The notes: a model not told the origin generated them from the letters alone. 64,000 bases of DNA from G963555815 sp965249615 [NCBI: bacterium] (GCA_965249615.1 CBDFMI010000006.1:1-64000), one strand, 5' to 3'; shown: positions 41,976 to 51,725, counted from the first letter of the stretch. Numbers and translations: made by a program.

Positions 41976-42674
41976 ATGCTGCGCCTGGAAGGACTGAACG
42001 CCTTCTATCAGAAAAGCCACATCCTCTGGGATGTTTGCCTGGAAGTGAAGGAGGGGGAAAGAGTCGGCTTGGTGGGGCGAAACGGTGTGGGGAAGACCAC
42101 CCTCCTTCGGACGATCATGGGACAGGTGGCGGACCGCTCAGGCGCCATCCAGTACGGGGACCAGGACATCTTACACGTCTCCCCCCACAAGCTCCCGCAT
42201 CTGGGCATTGGTTACGTCGCCCAAGAACGGGCCGTCTTTGCCGAGTTCACGGTCCGGGACAACCTGCGGATCGCCTCCTTGAACGGCGATCTGGACCCGG
42301 AAGTGCTGACCGAGGTCTTCACTTATTTTCCAAAGCTGCAGGAGCGGATGGGCCAGTTGGCGGGCACCCTGAGCGGGGGAGAACGTCAGATGCTGACCAT
42401 GGCCAGGGCCTTCGTTAAAAAACCGCAGTTAATGCTCCTGGACGAGCCCACCGAAGGCCTGATGCCCTCGGCGGTGGAAACGGTGGAGAACACCATTCGC
42501 GCCCTGGCAGAAAGGGGAATGGGTGTCCTCCTGGTGGAGCAGAGTCTGGCCACGGTCCTTACCGCCTGCGACCGGATCTATGTCATGGAAAAGGGTTCTA
42601 TTGTCCACGAGGAAACCGTCTGCGAGACGAGCGAGAAGACCATCGGAGGGTACCTTGGAGTCGGCGGCGGTTAA
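41976..42674 (+). CDS. livF: Branched-chain amino acid ABC transporter ATPase LivF
   Basis: The ATG at 41976 follows the livG stop by one base and gives LRLEGLNAFYQKSHILWDVC, the usual LivF beginning; the longer upstream frame is not needed. Walker A GRNGVGKTT, signature LSGGERQMLTMARAF, Walker B LMLLDEPTEGLMP. 232 residues. The matching binding protein gene is convergent, 96 bases away. Confidence 0.94.
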   Translation: MLRLEGLNAFYQKSHILWDVCLEVKEGERVGLVGRNGVGKTTLLRTIMGQVADRSGAIQYGDQDILHVSPHKLPHLGIGYVAQERAVFAEFTVRDNLRIASLNGDLDPEVLTEVFTYFPKLQERMGQLAGTLSGGERQMLTMARAFVKKPQLMLLDEPTEGLMPSAVETVENTIRALAERGMGVLLVEQSLATVLTACDRIYVMEKGSIVHEETVCETSEKTIGGYLGVGGG

Positions 42675-42690
42675 AAGGAGTCCAGACCTC

Positions 42691-42724
42691 AAAAAAAGCC
42701 CGCGGGAGAAATCAGATCCCGCGG
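42691..42724 (-). terminator. Intrinsic terminator of livK
   Basis: On the minus strand CCGCGGGA-loop-TCCCGCGG (8 bp) runs into a T7 stretch (A run at 42691-42697). It lies after the livK stop and between the convergent livF and livK genes. Confidence 0.8.
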
Positions 42725-42769
42725 ACTCGCCTCAGCCGTTAATAAAAAAGGCCCTATCAGCTTTCTAGC

Positions 42770-44032
42770 TCATATCTTCAAGTTGCCCTGAGGCGGGTAC
42801 ATCCCGTCCTCTTTGGGCACCCTGCCCGCGAGTTTAAATTCTCCATTCACAACCTGCTGGATGTAGACGTCCATGAAGGCCTGATGGTCTACGTCCCGGA
42901 TGAGCTTCCCGCCGTGGGGGAACTCAAAACTGCTCTTCGTCTCGTGCCCCTGGAGGAATTTGATGATGTCCACCATGTTCTTCTTTTTCCTGTAGCCCGT
43001 CGCCTCCACGGCGTTCTTGAGAAGATAAAGATTTTCCCAGCCCAGCACGTTATGGGCGTGGCCCGAGACGCGTCTCCGCTTGAGGTCCATCCCCTCCTCA
43101 TCCACCCCAATGGCCTTCCTGAAGGCCGTGTCGAAAGGTCTGAGGTCCTCCGGCACCTCCTCGAGACGCTGAACAAAGGGGCCGTGGAAGAAGTTCCCCT
43201 CGAAAGGTCTCAGGTCCAGCCCCTCGACGCTGTCATAGACGCCGAGAAACTTGAACTTTTCCATGATGCCCAGGTTCTCGGCCTGCTGGATAAAGGAGGC
43301 CGCGCTCGCACTGAAGAAGGCATGGAAGATGACCTCCGTCTCATCCTGTCTGATTCGGCTGAGATAAGGGACCATGTTGTCGGTTCCAAGGGGGACCATG
43401 ATTCTGTCGATGGCCTTGCCGCCCAGGTGCTCGACCCGCTCGGCCCAACGGTTCACCTGGTCCTGCCCCCAGGCGTAATCCAACCCCATGAGTGTCCAGT
43501 TCTTGCCCAGGTTCTCCACCGCCCAAGCCGAGGCAGAGAAGACCTCGTGTAGGACGCTCTGGTTCATGCGAAAGACAAAGGGGTTCCCCTTGGCGCCCAT
43601 AATAGAAGTGGCGGCGCCGTTGGGGAAACCTACTGTCTTCAGCTCCGCATAGATGGGGTTGGTCGCCAGGCAGATTCCGCTGTGGTGGGAGCCGATGACG
43701 AAGTCCACCTTATCCCGCTGAATGAGTTTTCGAGTCTTTCTCACACCGCTCGGCGGCTTGGACTCTGTGTCCTCCACGATGAGAGCGACCTCGCGGCCCG
43801 CGATGCCGCCATTCTCGTTGATCAGTTGCACTGCCGCCTTGGCGCCGTTGCTAATCCAGTATCCGAACTCCGCCAGAACTCCCGTGAGCTCAGCCGTCAG
43901 CCCCACCTTGATGGGCGAGGCCGCGTGGGTGTAAACGACTGGCGCGAGCTGGGCCGCCCCCGCCGCTGCCACCACGACGCCGGACTTCTTCAGAAATTGC
44001 CGCCTCGTGACGCCCTTCGGTCGTCCTTCCAT
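42770..44032 (-). CDS. livK: Branched-chain amino acid ABC transporter substrate-binding protein (Tat-exported)
   Basis: Start chosen at 44032 (GGAGAG upstream): EGRPKGVTRRQFLKKSG is a twin-arginine signal, cleaved near the THAA region, giving a ~390-residue mature type I periplasmic binding protein. IKVGLTAELTGVLAEFGYWI, GGIAGREVALIVEDTESKPP and VDFVIGSHHSGICLA mark the family. The longer frame to 44074 lacks a signal at its start. Tat export of a Liv-type binding protein is less usual than Sec. It faces livHMGF, so regulation is separate; the ligand may be an amide, urea or amino acid. Confidence 0.9.
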   Translation of the reverse strand: MEGRPKGVTRRQFLKKSGVVVAAAGAAQLAPVVYTHAASPIKVGLTAELTGVLAEFGYWISNGAKAAVQLINENGGIAGREVALIVEDTESKPPSGVRKTRKLIQRDKVDFVIGSHHSGICLATNPIYAELKTVGFPNGAATSIMGAKGNPFVFRMNQSVLHEVFSASAWAVENLGKNWTLMGLDYAWGQDQVNRWAERVEHLGGKAIDRIMVPLGTDNMVPYLSRIRQDETEVIFHAFFSASAASFIQQAENLGIMEKFKFLGVYDSVEGLDLRPFEGNFFHGPFVQRLEEVPEDLRPFDTAFRKAIGVDEEGMDLKRRRVSGHAHNVLGWENLYLLKNAVEATGYRKKKNMVDIIKFLQGHETKSSFEFPHGGKLIRDVDHQAFMDVYIQQVVNGEFKLAGRVPKEDGMYPPQGNLKI

Positions 44033-44226
44033 CCCCAACTCTCCTTCCCCGACAAAGATCTCGAGGCTTGCCAAATACAGGCGCTCAGGTCAAACCAAAG
44101 ACCCCCTTCACCTGTGAATGACCCGTCTCTTCTCTGTTCAGAAGAATGCTGAATGAAAATTATTTTTTCAGTTCTTTCTTTCATTGTCAAGGTGATCATC
44201 GAAAGGGACGCGAGAGCGCGCGGACC

Positions 44227-45813
44227 TCACCCCCCGAGATCTACCTGATAGATCTCCCTTATCTCTTTCAGGGCAACCATCTTCTTTATCGCGGCTGCGG
44301 GAACGGCGTTGTCCACATGGATGGTCGAGAGGGCGAGCCCCCGGGGTCGCATCCGGCCAAGCCGCCACTCAGCGATGTTAACCCCGTGGCGGCCGAGCAG
44401 GGAGCCCACTCTCCCGATGACCCCCGGGACGTCCTTACTCTCCATGATGAGAAGTCGGCCTTCGAGGGGGGCCTCCAGATGCATGCCGTCCAGGCGCACC
44501 AGGCGGGGGCTGTTGTCTCCGAATACGGTCCCCGCCACCAGGCGCCTTCCCTTTTCGGAGCGGACATCGATGGAGACCAAAAAGGATTCTCCCTGACCCT
44601 TATCTCGGGCGGAACGCGTCTTCACCTCGACGGCGATCCCCCTTTCCTCTGCAATAAGCGGGGCATTAATGACGTTGACAGGCTCTTCGAGGACGTGACT
44701 GAAGAGACCGCCCAATGCCGCTGCCGCCAGCGAGGCACTCTGGTCCTTCAGCTGCGCCCCGAGAGAGATCTGCATTTCCCTGACCTGTCCCTTCACCAGC
44801 TGGGCTTGAAGGCGTCCCAGGAGCGTCGCGAGGCGATGGAAGGGCTCGTGGCCTGAGGGGTCCTGGCCCGCGTAGGGAACGTTGACCGCGTTTCGGAATT
44901 GTCCGGTTCGAAGGACCTCCACAATCTCCTCTGCGATGGCCTGGCCCACGGCCGCCTGGGCCTCTTCCGTGGCCGCCCCGAGATGCGGTGTCCCCACCAC
45001 AGTCCCGAGAGTTAGGAGGGGATGCTTCCCCGGAGGCTCCTTTCCCCAGACGTCGAGGGCCGCCCCGGCCACCCTGCTGGCCCGTAAGGCTTCATAGAGC
45101 GCGGACTCGTCAATAAGGCCTCCTCGGGCCGTGTTGATGAGGCGAACATGCCGCTTCATGAGGGCGATGGCCTTGGCGTCGATTATATTGTGAGTCTTCT
45201 CAGTGAGGGGAACGTGGAGGCTCACATAGTCGGCCTGGCGGAACAGGCTCGCAAGGGGTTTTAGGTCTATACCCAGCTCCCGAGCCCTCGTGCGGGCCAC
45301 ATAGGGGTCGTGGCCCAGCACCTTCATGCCAAGGCCTTGGGCCAGTTTGGCCACCTGGCAGCCAACGTTCCCAAGCCCCACAAGGCCAAGGATCTTCCCC
45401 CCCACCTCGGCGCCTTGGAGACGCTGCCGTTCCCAGCGCCCGGCCCGCATCGTCCGGTCGGCCTCCGAGACCCTTCGGGACAGGGCGAGAATAAGAGCGA
45501 TGGTGTGCTCGGCCGCTGACCGGATGTTCCCATGGGCCGCGTTCATCACGGCGACGCCCGCCCGGGTGGCCGCTCCTACGTCGATGTTGTCCAAGCCAAC
45601 CCCGGCCCGGCCGATCACCTTGAGCCGGGTCCCCGCCTGGATGACCCGCTTCGTAACTTTCGTCTGGCTTCGGACAATGAGGGCATCATAAGCGGGAATC
45701 ACCTTCACGAGACGGGCCTCGGAGAGACCCAGCTGAAGGTCCGCCTTGAGGCCTGCCTTCTTGAGAACCCCCAGTCCCTTGGGGTGGATGGAATCTGATA
45801 CGAGAACCCGCAT
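44227..45813 (-). CDS. serA: D-3-phosphoglycerate dehydrogenase
   Basis: 528 residues, the long SerA form. The substrate and NAD domains carry VLVSDSIHPKGLGVLKKAG, GRAGVGLDNIDVGAATRAGV, GKILGLVGLGNVGCQVAKLA and the catalytic His region KHPLLTLGTVVGTPHLGAAT. The ASB domain follows from about residue 315 and an ACT domain ends the protein (SKDVPGVIGRVGSLLGRHGV). It makes 3-phosphohydroxypyruvate, the first step to serine; the ACT domain suggests serine feedback. Last gene of the serB-aminotransferase-serA operon. Confidence 0.96.
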   Translation of the reverse strand: MRVLVSDSIHPKGLGVLKKAGLKADLQLGLSEARLVKVIPAYDALIVRSQTKVTKRVIQAGTRLKVIGRAGVGLDNIDVGAATRAGVAVMNAAHGNIRSAAEHTIALILALSRRVSEADRTMRAGRWERQRLQGAEVGGKILGLVGLGNVGCQVAKLAQGLGMKVLGHDPYVARTRARELGIDLKPLASLFRQADYVSLHVPLTEKTHNIIDAKAIALMKRHVRLINTARGGLIDESALYEALRASRVAGAALDVWGKEPPGKHPLLTLGTVVGTPHLGAATEEAQAAVGQAIAEEIVEVLRTGQFRNAVNVPYAGQDPSGHEPFHRLATLLGRLQAQLVKGQVREMQISLGAQLKDQSASLAAAALGGLFSHVLEEPVNVINAPLIAEERGIAVEVKTRSARDKGQGESFLVSIDVRSEKGRRLVAGTVFGDNSPRLVRLDGMHLEAPLEGRLLIMESKDVPGVIGRVGSLLGRHGVNIAEWRLGRMRPRGLALSTIHVDNAVPAAAIKKMVALKEIREIYQVDLGG

Positions 45814-45814
45814 T

Positions 45815-46873
45815 TCAGCCCTCCAGCAACTCGTCGATGTCCCGCGTCAATTCCTGGACGTCTTCCAGCGTCAAGTCCCCCATGTGCCCGATGCGAAAGC
45901 CCGTCTTTTTAAAGGGGCCATAGCCCGACGCAACGAGCTTCCCTTTCTCTCGCAGGGCTTGCCTCAACTTCCCCACGTCAGCCCCCCGCGTATCTTTCAC
46001 GGCCGTCACCGTCGGAGATTCAACGCCAGGCTCCGGCAGGAGGTCAAAACGGCTTCGGGCCCACTTCTGCACATGATGGGCCATCTCGGCGTGGCGCCGG
46101 TAGCGCCGCTCGAGACCTTCCGCCTCTATGTCCTTAAGCTGCTGTCTCAGGGCGTAGAGGTGGGGAATGCTGGGCGTAAAAGGGGCCTCATCCCGGGCCG
46201 CGTTCTCTTCGTACTGAAAGAAATCGAAATAGAGGCCCCGGTGAGGGACGGTCTTCGCCCGCTCCAGGGCATCCTCCGAGACAGCGCAGACAGAGGCGCC
46301 GGGGGGAAGCGCCAGGGCCTTTTGAACACCGGCCAGGCAGACGTCGATGCGGAGGTCGGCCACCGGGATGGGGACGGCTCCAAGAGAGCTGACGGCGTCC
46401 ACCAGCAAGAGGACTCCCGGAAATTCACGGACCACGGCGGCAATCTCCCGAAGGGGGTTTATCACACCCGTGCTCGTCTCATTATGGACCAGGGCGACCG
46501 CGTCGATCTCATCCCCTTTAAGCGCCTCCCGGACTTGGCTGGGCTGGATGGCTTTTCCCGGCTCGACCCGAACGGTCCTTGTTTCCTTTCCGTTGGCCAC
46601 GGCGATCTCGTACCATCTCTCCCCGAAGGCCCCGCAGATCAAGTGAAGTGAGCGGCGCCGGACACAATTTCGGATGGCCGCCTCCATCACACCCGTGGCC
46701 GATGAGGTCATGAGATAGACGGGCCTTTCGACCCCAAGAAGCCGCCTGAGAGGGCCCTGAATCTCCCGATGGAGGGCCCGAAATTCCTCGCTGCGGTGGC
46801 CGACGGGGGGACGCGCCATCTCCTCGCGGATGGAGGGCCGCACGTCGGTGGGACCGGGAAGGAAGATCTTCAT
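45815..46873 (-). CDS. Class V aminotransferase, probable phosphoserine aminotransferase
   Basis: 352 residues of the alanine-glyoxylate/serine-pyruvate aminotransferase type: FLPGPTDVRPSIREEMARPP, PVYLMTSSATGVMEAAIRNC, HNETSTGVINPLREIAAVVR, LLLVDAVSSLGAVPI and the PLP lysine in CLAGVQKALALPPG. It lies between serB and serA, overlapping serB by four bases and ending one base before serA. It most likely converts 3-phosphohydroxypyruvate to phosphoserine in place of a classical SerC. That is inference from context; family members have various keto-acid partners. Confidence 0.85.
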   Translation of the reverse strand: MKIFLPGPTDVRPSIREEMARPPVGHRSEEFRALHREIQGPLRRLLGVERPVYLMTSSATGVMEAAIRNCVRRRSLHLICGAFGERWYEIAVANGKETRTVRVEPGKAIQPSQVREALKGDEIDAVALVHNETSTGVINPLREIAAVVREFPGVLLLVDAVSSLGAVPIPVADLRIDVCLAGVQKALALPPGASVCAVSEDALERAKTVPHRGLYFDFFQYEENAARDEAPFTPSIPHLYALRQQLKDIEAEGLERRYRRHAEMAHHVQKWARSRFDLLPEPGVESPTVTAVKDTRGADVGKLRQALREKGKLVASGYGPFKKTGFRIGHMGDLTLEDVQELTRDIDELLEG

Positions 46874-47640
46874 CTTGGCAAAAAGCCCTCCTGAGATTTT
46901 GGGCTGTCCTGAAAGAGCACCCAGCCCGCCTGGATGAGTTTTTGACCCTTTTGCAAGAGGCCTGAAAAGGGGGAATCGTTCAAGGCCTTCTTCTCAGAGT
47001 CCGAACTGGTGAGGGACAGGAGAGGGGAAAGGCTTTGGCAACGAATATAAATAGGGGCCCTTTGCACCACCTCCGGCCGCTCAACCACACCTCCGTAGCC
47101 GAAGAAAAGTGCCACCTCCGATTCGGTCTCGAAGTCAGTCATCCCATCTCCTATAAAAGCTGCCTCTCTCCGGTCTTCGACGTGCGCCCGGAGGATCTCT
47201 CTCTTGCCGCCCGCCCTCGCCGTAAGCGCCGTCCGGTCATAGCCCAACCACTCGCCCCCCTCAGTCCATTGAAGGGGGACGCCGAAGCTCCGCTCGGGCG
47301 GCACGCCCAGATGCTCGGCCAGCGGACGAATGGCCTGGGTGAAGCCGGCCGACACGATGTAGACGGCCTTCTTTAGGTGATGGAGCGCCCGGATCACCTG
47401 TGCGGCGTCCTCGACCAAGTGTTCAACATAGGCCCGGCCCAGCCGCTGGACAAGGTCCCGGTCCGGTCGGACTTGATCCAGGCGTTTCTCGAAGACCGCC
47501 TCCATGGGGACCTCACCCCGCATGGCCATCGACGTAAGGGCGGCCACTTCCCGCCCAATGCCTCGCCATTCGGCCATCTGGACAATGCCCTCTATGGAAA
47601 CCAGGGTGCTGTCGCAGTCAAAAAAAACTTTCCGGATCAC
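46870..47640 (-). CDS. serB: Phosphoserine phosphatase (HAD family)
   Basis: 256 residues. HAD motif I is FFDCDSTLVSIEG, motif II lies in YIVSAGFTQAIRP, motif III Lys in GGKREILRAH, and motif IV AAFIGDGMTDFETESEVALF. The cap resembles SerB and lacks an ACT domain. An extra C-terminal ~45 residues (after IRCQSLSP) has no recognised domain. It releases serine from phosphoserine and heads the serine operon. Confidence 0.9.
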   Translation of the reverse strand: MIRKVFFDCDSTLVSIEGIVQMAEWRGIGREVAALTSMAMRGEVPMEAVFEKRLDQVRPDRDLVQRLGRAYVEHLVEDAAQVIRALHHLKKAVYIVSAGFTQAIRPLAEHLGVPPERSFGVPLQWTEGGEWLGYDRTALTARAGGKREILRAHVEDRREAAFIGDGMTDFETESEVALFFGYGGVVERPEVVQRAPIYIRCQSLSPLLSLTSSDSEKKALNDSPFSGLLQKGQKLIQAGWVLFQDSPKSQEGFLPR

Positions 47641-47727
47641 CCTCTGCTCCTTCAGAGAGAAAACGGCCTTCTGACGAGTCCCCTGCGAAACTCAGAACCC
47701 CGGGGATTGGACAAACAAAGGGTTTTT

Positions 47728-48564
47728 TCACCCCGCAATTTGCATTTTGATCTTCGTCTGTCTCGGGCAGCGAATCAAAGAGCTAAGAGAGATGTGATGA
47801 ACGCCGGTGGCGGCGACCTTTCGAAGGTCCTGGTCGCCAACACCGGAGGCTTCAAGAATATGGGTCTGGCCGCATTGCTTGACGACTTCCCGCATCGTTT
47901 TTAGATCCATATTGTCGAGCATCAGATGTTTTAGTCGTCCGTCCTTGAACACTTCATTCACCTGATCCAGGGTTTCAACCTCGACCTCCACTTCCACCAA
48001 ATGCATTTTGTCCTCGAAGGCGCGATCGATGGCCGTCTTGATTCCGCCAGATATCGCAATGTCCTCCTTTTTGATAACGACGCCGTCGAATCTCCCGAAT
48101 CGGTGATTGTAGCCTCCACCGACACGCACTGCGTACTTCTCAAAGGTGCGCAGCCCGGGTGTCGTCTTCCTCGTATCAAGAAGCTTGCAGTCGAGACCCT
48201 CAAGCTCTTGGACCTTGCTGCGCGTGTGGGTGGCAATATCAGTGAGGTGGGCCAGCAGATTCAAGACCGTGCGCACACCGTTGACCAAAACCTGGTCGTT
48301 CACATCGAAGCGAAGCAGGGTGGCTCCGGCCTGAAACTGAAAACCCTCCTTTTCAAGACCCAGGACCTTGCAGGAATGGATGCCATGTGGAGCGAGCAAA
48401 TCAAACGCCTCGGCGACAAGCCCGCCGCCGCAGAATACTCCACCACTCTCCGCAACAATTTTCGCCTTCACATAGTGAGGGCTGGCGCCCGCATTTATTT
48501 CCAAGGAACCCAAATCTTCCAGCAGGAACCTCTGAAGCTCCCGCCGGATATAAACTTTGTTCAC
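47728..48564 (-). CDS. nadC: Nicotinate-nucleotide pyrophosphorylase (quinolinate PRTase)
   Basis: 278 residues. Family features: RFLLEDLGSLEINA, VLVNGVRTVLNLLAHLTDIA-T, LDTRKTTPGLRTFEKYAVRV-GGG-NHR, EVEVETLDQVNEV, HLMLDNMDLKTMREVV and LEASGVGDQDLRKVAATGVH. It turns quinolinate and PRPP into nicotinate mononucleotide in de novo NAD synthesis. It lies downstream of nadA on the same strand with a 144-base gap; nadB is not in the window. Confidence 0.95.
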   Translation of the reverse strand: MNKVYIRRELQRFLLEDLGSLEINAGASPHYVKAKIVAESGGVFCGGGLVAEAFDLLAPHGIHSCKVLGLEKEGFQFQAGATLLRFDVNDQVLVNGVRTVLNLLAHLTDIATHTRSKVQELEGLDCKLLDTRKTTPGLRTFEKYAVRVGGGYNHRFGRFDGVVIKKEDIAISGGIKTAIDRAFEDKMHLVEVEVEVETLDQVNEVFKDGRLKHLMLDNMDLKTMREVVKQCGQTHILEASGVGDQDLRKVAATGVHHISLSSLIRCPRQTKIKMQIAG

Positions 48565-48708
48565 GCCAGCCTCCTCAGAACCCTAAAGGGGATACCCCGC
48601 AGCGGGAGCCAAAAAGCTCGCCTGTCGCAACACACAGGCATCAGCGTCTCTGTCTCCTGGCGCAACAGAGCCCCTCTTACGCCACAGCGCAGAGCAGGAA
48701 GGGGTGCA

Positions 48709-49830
48709 TTATACGATTTGCAGCATGCGTTCAATTGGGATACGAGCACGTCTTGCGAGTTCCGGCTCAACGGTGACCTCGTGAACCAGATCCCGTAGCG
48801 AAAGATGAAGATTTCGAAGGGTGTTCTGTTTCATATAAGCACAGACCGCCTCGCTGCTTGCCGGAATCAGGACCTTATCGGGGGCGGCCTTAGACATCGG
48901 ATAGATATTCCCCACTTCAGTCGCTACGATCACCACTCTCTGGGGAGATTTGTTCACAAATTTAACCATGCCCTGAGTCGAGCGGAATTGCATCATGTCT
49001 TCCGGCACAAGCCCGCTGCTGATTTGACGCATGCAGGCGCTGGTACATCCGCATTCCGGGTGAATGAAAACGGCGGCCCCCGGATTCTCTCTCAGCCGCT
49101 GGTCAACATGGTGGGGACGGATGCGATCGTGCACATGGCAGGCCCCCATCATCAGCCACAGCCTGTCGAGCGAATGGCCTCCCCTCTCCAAAAGTTTTGC
49201 CGCATAAAAGCCGAGATAGACATCGGGCAGAAAAAGGATGGGCTGGTGAGACGCGGTATTTTCCAGCACGTGTGTAATCATTTTTGCGGAATTGGCCGAG
49301 GCGCAACAGTAATCGCTCTCGGCTTTTACATCGACGTAGGTGTTCACGTAGCTGATCACAATTCCGTCGGGGTGATCACCTTTCCAGGCGCGAATCTTTT
49401 CGACATCGGCATGCGCCGCAAGCGAACAAAGGGCGCCCAAATCCGGGGCCAACACCCTCTGATGCGGTTTTTTCATAATGGCCAGGATCTGGTTCATAAA
49501 AAGGACTGCCGCCTCAACGAGGACATCGGCATCAGAGGCTGTGCCCCGCTGTGCCAAGGAGAGGGTATCGCCGACAACATCCGCCGCATCCTGAACGTCG
49601 GACGACATATAATTGTGGGCCAGCACCAACGCGTTCCGTTCTTTTTTGAGACGCTTTATCTCCGCATGGAGCCAGCGTTTTTCGTCTTCCGGGATATTTT
49701 CGGAATGCGTTTCTGGAGGAATCTCGGGGACCTCAATGGGCGGAGCCAGATCGGTCTCGTCAATCATGGCAATGGCTTCGCGCGCCGGCAAAATATCCCC
49801 TGAAAGCACTTCTTGTGGTGTGCTGGACAT
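48709..49830 (-). CDS. nadA: Quinolinate synthase (4Fe-4S)
   Basis: 373 residues including an acidic N-terminal extension of ~50. Core motifs: ALVLAHNYMSSDVQDAADVV-GDTLSLA, and three cluster cysteines in APDLGALCSLA, FIHPECGCTSACM and ASSEAVCAYMKQNTLRNL. It condenses iminoaspartate with dihydroxyacetone phosphate to quinolinate. Precedes nadC in the same direction. Confidence 0.95.
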   Translation of the reverse strand: MSSTPQEVLSGDILPAREAIAMIDETDLAPPIEVPEIPPETHSENIPEDEKRWLHAEIKRLKKERNALVLAHNYMSSDVQDAADVVGDTLSLAQRGTASDADVLVEAAVLFMNQILAIMKKPHQRVLAPDLGALCSLAAHADVEKIRAWKGDHPDGIVISYVNTYVDVKAESDYCCASANSAKMITHVLENTASHQPILFLPDVYLGFYAAKLLERGGHSLDRLWLMMGACHVHDRIRPHHVDQRLRENPGAAVFIHPECGCTSACMRQISSGLVPEDMMQFRSTQGMVKFVNKSPQRVVIVATEVGNIYPMSKAAPDKVLIPASSEAVCAYMKQNTLRNLHLSLRDLVHEVTVEPELARRARIPIERMLQIV

Positions 49831-50206
49831 GGCTCACCTTTTCTAAATGATCACTAATTTACAATATACACCAGGTCTGAAAGATTGCCCACCTGGGAGG
49901 TTTGCCCGCGATTCGCGCTCCGCCCGCATCTCGGGCCCTTCTCTGACCCCTCCTGCGAAGGCGTCCAGGCCGTCTGGGGACCCTATGATTCCCGGCGAGG
50001 TCAGGCTCACAGTGGCCGTCCATCGTTGAAAACATCTGCGGAATCTGATCTCGCCAGGACCTCGACAAAACGCCTCGCCACGAGATTGCCCTTGACCCCG
50101 GACCCACTTTACCGATATCTCAGAGGGGACCCTGAGGGGTCGCCGTTGCCCGGTCAGACCCGACAGCGGTAAGAAGGCAGTCTCCCCTGCCGCAAAAGGA
50201 GCTGAA
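49831..50206. other. Intergenic region between divergent nadA and lipoprotein genes
   Basis: About 375 bases. TGATCACTAATTTACAATATAC just before nadA is AT-rich and may contain its promoter and an NAD-responsive operator, but I cannot assign a known motif. CAAAAGGAGCTGAA precedes the 50207 start. No RNA gene seen. Confidence 0.4.
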
Positions 50207-50677
50207 ATGGGCCGAAGATTTCCTTTCGGCGTGGGGAGGTACCCCTATCCGAAATCTCAGACAGCAATCTTTCTGGCGCTGATCCTGGTAAGCCTCTTTG
50301 GCTTAGGGGCCTGCGCTCTCATCCTAACGGGTGGCGCGGCGGGGACCGCGGCCGGCGCGAAATACTCCCTCGACAACGTCGCCCACAAAACCTTCAATGT
50401 GGACCTTCCCCGCTTAAAGGAGGCCACTCGCGAGGCCCTCATTGCCTTAGATCTCGAATCCTCGGGCCCGTTCAGCACGGAGGAGGGGGCGCGGATGGTG
50501 GCCACCACGGAGAAGCTCAATATCGAGATCGTGTTCGAGCGCATCAGCTCCCGGGCCACAAGGATGAGTGTTAACGCCAAGGCGGGCTTTTTCAAAAAGG
50601 ATCGGGCGACGGCGGACGAGATCATCCGACAGACAGACATCTACTTGGGAAATCAGTCCCACCTCGTAAGACCTTAG
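50207..50677 (+). CDS. DUF3568-like lipoprotein
   Basis: 156 residues with a basic start, hydrophobic SQTAIFLALILVSLFGLGAC (lipobox LGAC at about residue 40) and a small domain: HKTFNVDLPRLKEATREALI, IEIVFERISSRATRMSVNAK, GFFKKDRATADEIIRQTDIY. This resembles the DUF3568 family of small lipoproteins with unknown role. The 39-residue lead before the Cys is long, so a later start is possible. Confidence 0.65.
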   Translation: MGRRFPFGVGRYPYPKSQTAIFLALILVSLFGLGACALILTGGAAGTAAGAKYSLDNVAHKTFNVDLPRLKEATREALIALDLESSGPFSTEEGARMVATTEKLNIEIVFERISSRATRMSVNAKAGFFKKDRATADEIIRQTDIYLGNQSHLVRP

Positions 50678-50721
50678 GCCTTGCCGCACCGCACACTACT
50701 TTCTGTCGCGAACTTGAACCG

Positions 50722-51620
50722 ATGCGCTGGAGAAACCAAAGAAGAGGGCATTCGGCCAGCGGCTTGACGTCCCGCCTGGCCAAAGTGCTCTTCCTCCTCT
50801 TCCTCTCGGGCTGCACCCTCAAGCAGATTGCCGTCCAGTCAACGGTCTCACTCCTAGACGACGCCTGGATGCCTTCAACGAGGAGGAGGATCCGGTCCTC
50901 GCGGAGACGGCGGCGGCGGCGAACCTGAAACTCCTGGAAGGTCTTATTCGGGCGGATCCGGAAAACGAGAAACTCCTCTTCATGGCCACCCGTGGCTTTG
51001 CAGGTTGCGCCTTTGCCTTCGTCGAGGAGGAGGAACCCGCCCGGGCAAGAAACCTCTATCGGCGGGGAAGGGATTACGGCCTAGAGCGCCTTTCAAGGCG
51101 AGCGGGCCTCGAAGTCGACCGAGCGGACCTGGAGTCCCTCCGGCAATCCCTTGAAAGGCTGGACCGGAAAGACGTCCCGGCCCTCTTCTGGACGGCCTCC
51201 AACTGGGGAAGTTGGGTGAATTTAAGTCTGGACTCCCCGGAAGCCCTGGCCAGCCTGCCGCGGGTCGAGGCCCTCATGCGCCAGGTCGTTGAACTGGATG
51301 AGACCTACCAATATGGCGGGGCCCACCTCTTCTTTGGGACCTACTTCGGAGGAAGACCCCGTCTCCTTGGCGGAGACGTGGAGAAGGCCCGGTCCCACTT
51401 TGAACGGGCCATCGAGCTCGCCGAGGGAAAATTTCTCGTGGCCTGGGTCCTCTACGCTCAATTTCACGCTGTCCCGACGCAGGACCGGCAGGCCTTTGAG
51501 AGTCTTCTCGGCCGCGTCCTCGATGCCCCTGCAGGGGTATTGCCGGAACAACGCCTGGCGAACACCATCGCCCGCGAGCGCGCGAAGCGCCTCCTCGACC
51601 GGGCGGATGAGCATTTTTAG
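50722..51620 (+). CDS. tatT: TRAP transporter T-component lipoprotein TatT, frameshifted
   Basis: The first frame gives a lipoprotein signal (LAKVLFLLFLSGCTLKQIA). After about SLLDDA (50865) the correct continuation is in another frame (LDAFNEEEDPVLAETAAAAN, LLEGLIRADPENEKLLFMAT), which runs to 51620 through tetratricopeptide-like helices (FVEEEEPARARNLYRRGRDY, ALFWTASNWGSWVNLSLDSP, GGDVEKARSHFERAIELAEG). Without the slip the product is one ~300-residue TatT. In Treponema TatT forms a trimer that pairs with the TRAP binding protein. It starts the TRAP operon. Confidence 0.8.
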
Positions 51621-51725
51621 GCCCTCCTAATCCCGCCGGATTGACCCAACGCAGAGTCCGCATAATAGGTTTCATCCGAGAAATGTCGAGAGTATCATTG
51701 GGGCTACCATAGAGAGGGGCGTCCC

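Noticed and set aside
44085-44210. Sigma70 promoter for livK from TTGACA near 44190
   Set aside because: The nearest -10-like sequence is 20 or more bases away, too far for a confident call.
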